From the NCBI GenBank assembly GCA_021162125.1, contig JAGGZG010000045.1, positions 1 to 21,706 of the forward strand: a stretch of 21,706 nt of DNA, read 5' to 3'. A program made the translations under genes and the position numbers. Source of the DNA: Anaerolineae bacterium (GTDB lineage Bacteria; Chloroflexota; Anaerolineae; JACIWR01). Each line of letters begins with the position of its first letter. Positions within the stretch are counted from its first letter, which is position 1. Positions 7,482 through 13,437 of the stretch are shown here, in pieces. Under the pieces are notes generated by a model. It ran no database searches, was not told the DNA's origin, and saw only the letters and a program-made list of their open reading frames with translations.

Positions 7482-7675
7482 AGACCTCCGAGATCTTCAA
7501 AGACTCGGAGGCTGATTGACTGACAAATCATTCAGGATGCAGATTCGCGCAGATTTTCGCAGATTATCTGCCGATGAAACCAGAAAATCAGCGTCCATCA
7601 GCGTTAATCTGCGTCCTATTTCTTGCTCCCAGGGCAAATCCAGAGTTTTGTCAGTCAACCAGGACTCGGAGGTCT
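7482..7675. mobile_element. MITE-like inverted-repeat element, 194 bp
   Basis: Both ends carry AGACCTCCGAG in inverted orientation (7482-7492; complement at 7665-7675). A second inverted pair lies inside: TTGACTGACAAA at 7516-7527 and its complement at 7647-7658. The left end also folds on itself: CCTCCGAG (7485-7492) pairs with CTCGGAGG (7504-7511). The middle holds GCAGATT three times at an exact 10-bp period (7539, 7549, 7559), ATCAGCGT twice at the same period (7587, 7597) and one AATCTGC (7606-7612). No ORF or transposase is inside and no clear target duplication is seen. The right end supplies the last two bases of the polyferredoxin gene's reach, overlapping its stop codon (7674-7676). 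A non-autonomous transposable element or a mobile terminator are both possible. Confidence 0.6.
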
Positions 7676-8471
7676 AATCGTGCCGCAGAAAGATGTGGAT
7701 GCAATCCACAGGGCACACGCGGACGCACTCCAGGCAGCGCACGCACTCGGCAGCGTCCGCGTTCTCGTGGATGCGGATGTTCACCGGACAGACCTGCTGG
7801 CAGCGATCACAGGCGATGCACGTCTCGCTGTCCACCTCTATCCGAACGGCGCTCAGCGGGTTGAACGGCGACCAGATGGCCCCCAGCGGACACACCCAGC
7901 GACAGAAAGGCCGGCTGGTGACTGCCATCCAGACCAGGAAAGCGAGCAGAATGACAATCTTAAGCGCAAACAGCCAGCCGATCAGCGGGCGTAGTTCTGG
8001 GTGGAGGAGAATCTGGGGGATACCGGCCTCCAACGTGCCCTGAGGACAGAGCTTGCAGAACCACGGCTCCAGAGTGAAGTAGGGAATGGCGAACACCAGG
8101 GCGACGAGGAATGCGTAGCGCAGCCAGCCCAGGCGCGCGGACAAGTGCCACTTGGGCAGCGGCACCTTGTACATCAATTCCTGGAGGAGGCCGAAAGGGC
8201 ACAGCCAGCCGCAGGCCGCGCGCCCCCATAGCGCGCCGAAGAGCCCCAACACGCCCAGGACGTAGAATGGAATCTCGCGGATGACGGCGAAATGTTGTAG
8301 GCTACCGATGGGGCAGGCGAAGGCAGCCGCCGGGCAGGCATAGCAGTTGAACCCCAGGCAGGGGAGGCCCTTGGTCACATTCTGAGTGAAATAGGAGTTC
8401 ATGACCAGGAAAGAGAGTACCTGCACAGGCCGGCGGCGGATGCGTAGCAGGAGGTTGAAAAGATGTCTCAT
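7674..8471 (-). CDS. NapH-like membrane polyferredoxin
   Basis: A 265-residue membrane iron-sulfur protein of the NapH/NosR/YccM group. Several hydrophobic segments are visible (about 64-80, 119-131, 164-174). Cytosolic-loop motifs CGWLCP (87-92) and CRWVCP (180-185) are the twin CX3CP signatures of the family. A dicluster ferredoxin closes the protein: C208-C211-C214-C218 and C233-C236-C239-C243, each followed by proline, for two [4Fe-4S] clusters. Further cysteines (C38, C43, C46, C53, C139, C142) face the membrane region. Such proteins move electrons between quinol and redox partners. It is the third gene after the TlpA-like thioredoxin and a 47-residue CXXC peptide. The ribosome site is weak (GGTGAT). 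Confidence 0.88.
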   Translation of the reverse strand: MRHLFNLLLRIRRRPVQVLSFLVMNSYFTQNVTKGLPCLGFNCYACPAAAFACPIGSLQHFAVIREIPFYVLGVLGLFGALWGRAACGWLCPFGLLQELMYKVPLPKWHLSARLGWLRYAFLVALVFAIPYFTLEPWFCKLCPQGTLEAGIPQILLHPELRPLIGWLFALKIVILLAFLVWMAVTSRPFCRWVCPLGAIWSPFNPLSAVRIEVDSETCIACDRCQQVCPVNIRIHENADAAECVRCLECVRVCPVDCIHIFLRHD

Positions 8472-8523
8472 GGGATCACCGTTGGGAGTGGTAGGACGAC
8501 ACGCCGTCGCCCACCGGGGTACC

Positions 8524-8667
8524 CTACTGAATGCCGATGCACGACAGGCAAAGCAAAGTAGCGTTGATCAGGGTGATCATCCATTGGTCGCGCAGCAGGC
8601 CGAGGACGATGGCGGTCAGGGCCAGAAGCAGGAGCGTGCCACTTCGCAGCCAGGGACGACGGCTCAT
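8524..8667 (-). CDS. 47-residue CXXC membrane micropeptide
   Basis: A short gene starting with an ATG that overlaps the stop of the TlpA-like gene (ATGA at 8664-8667) and ending in TAG at 8524-8526. The product is a basic N-terminus (MSRRPWLR), one hydrophobic segment (about residues 10-25), and a C-terminal LLCLSCIGIQ with cysteines 40 and 43. From memory this matches the small 'CD1871A-type CXXC motif-containing protein' pattern (C-x-x-C-I-G-I near the C-terminus), which I cannot verify here. The overlap, the strand and the place between a thioredoxin and a polyferredoxin argue that it is a real gene and part of the same redox unit, perhaps as a dithiol relay or cluster-binding subunit. Confidence 0.75.
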   Translation of the reverse strand: MSRRPWLRSGTLLLLALTAIVLGLLRDQWMITLINATLLCLSCIGIQ

Positions 8668-9320
8668 CGCTCTCCTCCCAACCGGGCGGTTGGCAACAGC
8701 GCATTGATAGCGGCATCCAGTTCTGCGTCGTAACCGGGGCCGTAGCCCAGGCGGTCGTAGCGCACCACGCCCTCCTGATCAATCAGCAGGGTACGAGGCA
8801 CGGCCCTCACCTGGTAACGATGCACTGTGGTCAGGTCCGCGTCGTGGAGCACAGGAAAGCTCCATCCCCGCTCGCGGGCGAAAGCCCGTATATAATCGGC
8901 ATTGCGGGCTTCCTGGCACACGGTGATGATCATCAGCCCCGGCGGGCGGGCATCATAGAGAGTTTGGATGTGCTCCAGTTCCCTCAGGCAGGGGGCACAC
9001 CAGGTGGTCCAGAAGGCCAGTAGCACTACCTGTCCCTGCTGCTCGGAAAGCGTCACTGGCCAGCCATCCAGGTTGGACAGAGCTAGTGGAGGAGCAGCCT
9101 GACCGGCGGTGAACGGGCTGCTGGTCGCGCTCGGGGAAAAAGTTGATCGAGGTAATTTCCCAACGTGGGAGGTAAGGGCCAGGAGTAAGCTACCATTGGC
9201 CCCACACAGGGTTAGCAGCATACATCCGGCTATGGCCGATACAAGAATGAGCAGCCTGCATGATCGCAGCCACAGGCCAATCCGCGCCAGGCCGGCAGGA
9301 TTCGTGCCTTTAATTGTCAC
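8664..9320 (-). CDS. TlpA/ResA-like membrane-anchored thioredoxin
   Basis: A 218-residue protein with an N-terminal membrane anchor (about 22-39), a Ser/Thr-rich linker (54-72), and an AhpC/TSA-type thioredoxin domain. The active site is WCAPC (C108, C111) and the cis-proline is P175 in AVPRTLLID. The domain should face outside the membrane and reduce or exchange disulfides, as in cytochrome c maturation. I chose the GTG at 9320 because GGGGGGAG lies 5 nt upstream. It overlaps the CXXC micropeptide gene by 4 bp and heads the operon that ends with the polyferredoxin. No ccm or ccs genes are nearby, so the reductase that feeds it may be this operon itself (inference). Confidence 0.9.
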   Translation of the reverse strand: MTIKGTNPAGLARIGLWLRSCRLLILVSAIAGCMLLTLCGANGSLLLALTSHVGKLPRSTFSPSATSSPFTAGQAAPPLALSNLDGWPVTLSEQQGQVVLLAFWTTWCAPCLRELEHIQTLYDARPPGLMIITVCQEARNADYIRAFARERGWSFPVLHDADLTTVHRYQVRAVPRTLLIDQEGVVRYDRLGYGPGYDAELDAAINALLPTARLGGER

Positions 9321-9385
9321 TGACTCCCCCCTCGGCCCCCGAGGACGATGACGCGGCAGTGCCGGGCCCTTTTATGGTGGGCGAT

Positions 9386-9414
9386 ATTCTACCACAGATG
9401 AGCAAAAAAGGAAA
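9386..9414 (-). promoter_or_regulatory. Possible promoter of the thioredoxin/polyferredoxin operon
   Basis: On the minus strand, a weak -35 TTTCCT (9409-9414), a 17-bp spacer and a good -10 TAGAAT (9386-9391), about 65 nt upstream of the GTG start. The -35 match is poor, so this is tentative. Confidence 0.4.
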
Positions 9415-9421
9415 GTCCGGG

Positions 9422-10519
9422 TCACAGGCGGGTCAATTCGCGGGGGTAAGTGGTCAGCGTCTCTGCACCCGTGGAAGTCACCACTACGTCATCCTCGATG
9501 CGCACCCCGCCCAGAGCAGGGATGTATACCCCCGGCTCCACGGTGAAAGTCATCCCTGGCCGTAAGATCTCCTCGTTACCTTCCACGATATAGGGTGGCT
9601 CGTGAACCTCCAATCCCAGGCCGTGACCGGTGCGGTGCACGAAGTACTCGCCATAGCCCGCCTCGGCGATTACCCGCCGGGCGGCGCGGTCTACTTCCTG
9701 GGCTGCGACGCCAGGGCGCACTGCTGCGCGGCCAGCCTCGTTGGCTGCCCGCACCACGGCGTACACGCGCTCCAGTTCAGCCGGGATCGCGCCAACGGCG
9801 AAGGTGCGCGTGATGTCCGCCACGTAACCGCCATACACCGCGCCACAGTCCACGATGAGCACGTCCCCGCTCTCCAGCGGGCGCGACGAGGGACTCACGT
9901 GAGGGGAGGCCGTGCGCGGTCCGGCGACGGCGATGATGAAGGCCACTTCTTCCGCTCCAGCGCGCAACATCGCCACCCGCAGCTCAGTGGCGATCTCCTC
10001 CTCCGTCTGGCCGGGGTGGACCTGGGCGATGGTGGCGGACAGAGCGTCCTCGGTGATGCGGATGGCACGGCGCATCTGGTCCAACTCGGAGTCATCCTTG
10101 CGGGCACGGAGCTCGTGCAGGAATGCCTCGAATGCCAGGATGTGGCAGCCCGGAGCGACCTGTTCCAATCGTCTGAGCTCCAGAACGCGCATCTGCAAAA
10201 ACTCCACACCGATACGCTTGCCGGCAAGTTCCAAAGCAGCAGCCGCAGCCTCGAAAGCGCCCTGCGGGCCCTCCTCGTCGGTGTAGGGGAAAAGCCGCAC
10301 CTCGAATGGCAGGTTCTCAGGGAGTCCCTGCGCTTCCAGCAAGGGCAGGATAAGAGCCGGCGAACCGTGGAGCGGGAAAAGGGCCAGGGTTGGCCGTTCG
10401 CTGGGATGCATGGCCAGGCCAGTGAGATAGCGCAGATTAGGGCCCGGCATCAGGGCCACGCAGTCCAGTGCCTGGGCCGATTGTAAAGTAATGAGCCTGC
10501 GCAAACGGGTTTTGAACAC
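9422..10519 (-). CDS. M24 metallopeptidase, Xaa-Pro aminopeptidase/dipeptidase
   Basis: A 365-residue cytosolic peptidase. An N-terminal creatinase-like domain (about 1-135) is followed by the pita-bread catalytic domain with all five metal ligands: D224 and D235 (VDCGAVYGGYVADITRTF), H299 (HRTGHGLG), E328 (FTVEPGVYI) and E342 (VRIEDDVV), plus H306. It should bind two divalent metals and cleave peptides at proline. The start is set at the GTG at 10519, with GAGGTG just upstream; a GTG four codons earlier has no ribosome site. The gene stands alone, transcribed away from the YtxH-like gene, and ends about 100 bp before the TlpA gene on the same strand. PepP and PepQ types cannot be told apart with certainty. 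Confidence 0.93.
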   Translation of the reverse strand: MFKTRLRRLITLQSAQALDCVALMPGPNLRYLTGLAMHPSERPTLALFPLHGSPALILPLLEAQGLPENLPFEVRLFPYTDEEGPQGAFEAAAAALELAGKRIGVEFLQMRVLELRRLEQVAPGCHILAFEAFLHELRARKDDSELDQMRRAIRITEDALSATIAQVHPGQTEEEIATELRVAMLRAGAEEVAFIIAVAGPRTASPHVSPSSRPLESGDVLIVDCGAVYGGYVADITRTFAVGAIPAELERVYAVVRAANEAGRAAVRPGVAAQEVDRAARRVIAEAGYGEYFVHRTGHGLGLEVHEPPYIVEGNEEILRPGMTFTVEPGVYIPALGGVRIEDDVVVTSTGAETLTTYPRELTRL

Positions 10520-10556
10520 GGAGCACCTCACTTATTGATCGGGGGTAGGGCGAGGC

Positions 10557-10585
10557 TTGCCAATGCCTGCAAGTTGTGCTATAGT
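10557..10585 (+). promoter_or_regulatory. Sigma-70 promoter for the YtxH-like gene
   Basis: TTGCCA (10557-10562), a 17-bp spacer and TATAGT (10580-10585), about 60 nt upstream of the predicted start. Confidence 0.65.
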
Positions 10586-10653
10586 TAACGCGATGCTAGG
10601 TCCACGTGGATCAAATACATTGGCACACATTGTTGAAGGAGGAAATAAAGGCC

Positions 10654-10875
10654 ATGCGCAAGGTGTTTAATTTCGCGTTAGGACTGTTTTTCGGCGGGCT
10701 GATCGGGGCAGCGGCAGCCTTGCTTCTCGCTCCACAGCCGGGGGAGGAGATTGTGCGGACGATCCGCGAGCGACTCCAGGCAATCGTGGACGAGGCCAGG
10801 CACGCTGCCGCCGAGCGACGGGCGGAGCTCGAGGCGCAGTTTATAGCAGCCAGGCAGGTCAAGATGGAGAAGTAA
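10654..10875 (+). CDS. YtxH-domain small membrane protein
   Basis: A 73-residue protein with a glycine/alanine-rich transmembrane helix (residues 5-26), then the family signature LLLAPQPGEE (24-32) and a charged amphipathic helix to the end. This is the layout of YtxH-type envelope or general-stress proteins, whose function is poorly known. The ATG at 10654 follows AAGGAGG (10636-10642), a slightly long spacing of 11 nt; an upstream in-frame ATG at 10606 gives a longer N-terminus without a ribosome site. It is a single gene, with its stop 6 bp from the stop of the convergent 418-residue protein. Confidence 0.8.
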   Translation: MRKVFNFALGLFFGGLIGAAAALLLAPQPGEEIVRTIRERLQAIVDEARHAAAERRAELEAQFIAARQVKMEK

Positions 10876-10881
10876 TGTTCC

Positions 10882-12138
10882 TCAGCGCTGCTGCTGCGCG
10901 GACTTGAGCAGGGTGTCGAAAATCTGGTTCAGGTCCTGAAGCTCCTCGTCGAAAGCCTCCGCCCGGTTACTTTTATCCTGGGCCAGGAGTCGCAGGCTGT
11001 GGCCGACGTCCTCGCCGGGCATGCGTACCTTGTGGGCGACCAGCAGGCCCCCGAGCAGCAAGGGCAGGTACAAAAATTCAACGGGCAGCGGTTCTCCCTG
11101 GCTCACGCAGTTCAGTACCAGGTCGGCCACTGCCCGCTGCTCTTCAATAGTCCACGGCTCGCGACCCAGGGCCTCGTGCACCAGGGCAAAGCTGAGGGCG
11201 ATGGCCAGCCGCAACAAGCGGTCGTATCCGACCTGGGTGACCACCCCCAGATAATCGTCGGTTGACAGGTCATGACGCAGCGCATCCAACCAGATGGGGA
11301 TCAAGAGGGCATCCTGCCGGTTCGCGTCCTGTAGAAAGTACTGGGCGGTGTAGGTGAGGATCTTGGCCAGGAAGATGCGCTCACCGACGCCCAGGGGCAG
11401 ATCCATCCCTCTGAAAATCGTCTCACTTTCCTCCAGCAGGGCCACGTACATGGGCTCTACCTTCAGTTGCTCCAGGATGTGAATGCGCCTGTCGTTGATC
11501 TCCCGCAGAGCCTTCTGTTGAATTTCGAGCTCTTCCATCGTCCATAGGGAGATGAAAGTAGGCTCCAAATCCACCTCAGCGGGATGCTCGGCGGCACCGG
11601 CCACGGTGATGGTAGCGGTGACCTGATCCGCCGGAACGCTGATGTATCCCACCCCGACAGCAGCAGCCAGCCCCAGCCCGACGGTATCTTCCAGGATCGT
11701 TTGGCCCAGGCGACCCTGACTCTCCGGCGGGCGAATGCGCGCACCTCGACCCTTAGGCGTAGCCGTCAAGGAGCAACGGACGCCATATTCCCCCTGTTCG
11801 GTAGCAGGATCAATCTGCAATGGAATGCGTAACAAGCCCATCTCCGCCGGTTCCACGGCGAGCGACATCTCCGACTCGAGGATTGTGAAATTCACGGGAC
11901 GGGGCAATGGGCCGGAGCGACCCCGGCGTCGCGTTTCCTTCGGGGATGGGACGTGCACGCGGATGGCGACCTGAAGGGGCACATCCAGAGCATTTTGCAG
12001 GTAGATGGTCAGCGCGGTCAACTCACCTGGGGCGACGGTGCGTGGCTCCAATTGGCAGACGAACTGTAAGCCGTTGTTCTCCAGACGATCCCGGGCGGGA
12101 ACGTATTCACTCAACACGTCTGGATATTCAATCTCCAT
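10882..12138 (-). CDS. Uncharacterised 418-residue two-domain protein
   Basis: I do not recognise this family. The first half (about residues 25-200) is beta-rich, with alternating hydrophobics and a GELTALTIYLQNALDVPLQVAI-like strand pattern that resembles CARDB/DUF11-type immunoglobulin-like domains. The second half (about 215-418) is helical, acidic and rich in leucine, and ends in a charged coiled-coil-like tail (EELQDLNQIFDTLLKS). No signal peptide, lipobox or clear membrane segment is visible, so a cytosolic or peripheral scaffold is plausible. I chose the ATG at 12138 because GGGAGGAG lies 8 nt upstream; an extension to 12285 would cross the promoter. A near-consensus promoter implies strong expression. 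It stands alone between rpsU (divergent) and the YtxH-like gene (convergent). Confidence 0.8.
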   Translation of the reverse strand: MEIEYPDVLSEYVPARDRLENNGLQFVCQLEPRTVAPGELTALTIYLQNALDVPLQVAIRVHVPSPKETRRRGRSGPLPRPVNFTILESEMSLAVEPAEMGLLRIPLQIDPATEQGEYGVRCSLTATPKGRGARIRPPESQGRLGQTILEDTVGLGLAAAVGVGYISVPADQVTATITVAGAAEHPAEVDLEPTFISLWTMEELEIQQKALREINDRRIHILEQLKVEPMYVALLEESETIFRGMDLPLGVGERIFLAKILTYTAQYFLQDANRQDALLIPIWLDALRHDLSTDDYLGVVTQVGYDRLLRLAIALSFALVHEALGREPWTIEEQRAVADLVLNCVSQGEPLPVEFLYLPLLLGGLLVAHKVRMPGEDVGHSLRLLAQDKSNRAEAFDEELQDLNQIFDTLLKSAQQQR

Positions 12139-12219
12139 CAGGATCTCTCCTCCCGGTGATAGAGCCCTGGCAGCGGAGTTCAGACGCAGAAATGGGGCGA
12201 TCGGTAGCAATACACCACA

Positions 12220-12248
12220 AGTATACGGGCAGAACAGATTTTTGTCAA
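12220..12248 (-). promoter_or_regulatory. Strong sigma-70 promoter for the 418-residue protein
   Basis: On the minus strand, perfect TTGACA (12243-12248), a 17-bp spacer and TATACT (12220-12225). The predicted leader is about 75 nt. Confidence 0.8.
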
Positions 12249-12292
12249 TAAATCCTTTCCCCGTGGGGCGGGTATCCTTGCCCATGCTTGAT

Positions 12293-12321
12293 TTGACACG
12301 ACGGCTTACTCTGACTATAAT
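12293..12321 (+). promoter_or_regulatory. Perfect consensus sigma-70 promoter for rpsU
   Basis: TTGACA (12293-12298), exactly 17 bp, TATAAT (12316-12321). The predicted start is near 12328, giving a leader of about 140 nt. It lies back to back with the leftward promoter at 12220-12248. Confidence 0.9.
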
Positions 12322-12421
12322 TACAGTCTAGTAGCCCATTGCAGTGAAGTGCCCCCCAAATGACCGGCACGAGGATTACCAGCACGGAACACGAGCTCTG
12401 CAAGGCGAAAATAGCAGTTTG

Positions 12422-12444
12422 ATAGACGGCCACGTACCGTCTAT
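12422..12444 (+). promoter_or_regulatory. Leader hairpin just upstream of the rpsU ribosome site
   Basis: ATAGACGG (12422-12429) pairs with CCGTCTAT (12437-12444), an 8-bp stem with a 7-nt loop. It ends 13 nt before the ribosome site AGGGGGG of rpsU. It could be a site for autoregulation of S21 translation or mRNA stability; this is inferred from its position only. Confidence 0.5.
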
Positions 12445-12470
12445 GGACTGGCAGGAAAGGGGGGAAGTAT

Positions 12471-12677
12471 GTGACGTATGTGAAGGCTGAGGATAGAGAG
12501 CCCTTCGAGAGCCTCCTGAAACGGTTCAAGAAAAAAGTCCAGGCCGACCGTGTACTCTCGGAGGCGCGCCGCCGTCGCTTTTTCGAGAAGCCCAGCGTCA
12601 TCCGCAAGCGCAAGAAGGCAGCCAAGCGACGCAAGAGCCGTAAACAAAGTGCCAAGGATCGGAAAGCACAATTCTAG
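12471..12677 (+). CDS. rpsU: 30S ribosomal protein S21
   Basis: A 68-residue, strongly basic protein. The N-terminal VKAEDREPFESLLKRFKKKVQ, the RRRRFFEKPS stretch and the lysine/arginine-rich tail (RKRKKAAKRRKSRKQ) are the S21 pattern, and the length is normal. S21 joins the 30S platform next to S11 and helps mRNA selection. The GTG start at 12471 has AGGGGGG (12458-12464) 6 nt upstream; an ATG overlapping it is in another frame. The gene is preceded by a perfect promoter and followed 53 bp later by the YqeY-like gene, a pairing seen in many bacteria. Confidence 0.95.
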   Translation: MTYVKAEDREPFESLLKRFKKKVQADRVLSEARRRRFFEKPSVIRKRKKAAKRRKSRKQSAKDRKAQF

Positions 12678-12730
12678 GACTGACGATTTGCTATCATAGC
12701 TGGTCTGAAACAGTCCGCCGAGGAAATTTG

Positions 12731-13177
12731 ATGAGCCTCAAACAAAAGCTCCAGGATGATCTAAAGCAGGCGATACGTGACGGGGATAGCAACCGCAAGT
12801 CCACCATTCGCCTGGCGTTGACGGCTATCACCAATGCCGAGGTGCAAAAGCGCCGGGAGTTGGACGAAGCGGAGACGTTAGCCATCCTGAGTCGGGAAGC
12901 CAAACAGCGGCGGGAATCCGTGGAAGAATATCGCAAGGCAGGCCGCGTGGACCTGGTGGCCCAGGAAGAAGCGGAGTTGCAGATACTACTGAGCTACATG
13001 CCGGCACAGATGTCGCGTGATGAAATTGTAGACCGAGCCCGAGAGGTTATTGCCGAGGTAGGGGCTACGAGTCCGGCCCAAATGGGAGCTGTGATGCGCC
13101 GCCTGATGCCGGCATTAAGAGGTCGGGCGGATGGCCGCGTGGTCAGTGAGATAGTGAGAGATCTGCTAAGCGGCTGA
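12731..13177 (+). CDS. yqeY: YqeY/GatB-like domain protein
   Basis: A 148-residue helical protein of the GatB/YqeY family, related to the C-terminal tRNA-binding domain of the Asp/Glu-tRNA amidotransferase subunit B. Recognisable are MSLKQKLQDDLKQAIRDGD, the RLALTAITNAEVQKRREL helix, EESVEEYRKAGR-type charged helix, ILLSYMPAQ, and the end GRADGRVVSEIVRDLL. The molecular role of the stand-alone form is not established; a tRNA-related role is assumed. The ATG at 12731 has GAGGAAA upstream; a TTG one codon earlier is less likely. It probably shares the rpsU transcript. Confidence 0.93.
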   Translation: MSLKQKLQDDLKQAIRDGDSNRKSTIRLALTAITNAEVQKRRELDEAETLAILSREAKQRRESVEEYRKAGRVDLVAQEEAELQILLSYMPAQMSRDEIVDRAREVIAEVGATSPAQMGAVMRRLMPALRGRADGRVVSEIVRDLLSG

Positions 13178-13285
13178 GACGAGGCTCTGTCGCACGCGGC
13201 GTCCGGGAGGGAAGAGTCCACCTGGTACAGAACGTTGGCAGATAAGCTGAACAGGCCAGCGGGTGTCGCCGCGCAGGTGATTGAC

Positions 13286-13310
13286 GAGGGAGCACCTCTG
13301 GTGCTCCCTC
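13286..13310 (+). terminator. Strong hairpin, probable terminator after the rpsU-yqeY unit
   Basis: GAGGGAGCACC (13286-13296) and GGTGCTCCCTC (13300-13310) form a perfect 11-bp stem with a 3-nt loop. Only a weak T-rich stretch (TGTTGT) follows. The rest of the 260-bp gap 13178-13437 holds no gene that I can support; smaller inverted repeats occur at 13329-13343 and 13352-13373. Confidence 0.55.
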
Positions 13311-13437
13311 TGTTGTATGGGCAATCAACCGCAACGCAAGCGGCTGTCTCCCGCAAGTCGGACAGGGATGACCGCTTTATGGCTCCAGTGAACCATGATC
13401 TGGCTATGGGAACCACGGGTTCAGAGGATGATGGAAA

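Noticed and set aside
7539..7612. CRISPR-like short repeats
   Set aside because: The repeats are 7-8 bp at a 10-bp period, far too short for CRISPR repeats, and there are no spacers; they belong to the inverted-repeat element.
13178..13310. T-box riboswitch
   Set aside because: The conserved TGGN bulge that pairs with the tRNA end is absent, no stem I is recognisable, and the downstream gene is not a tRNA-related gene.
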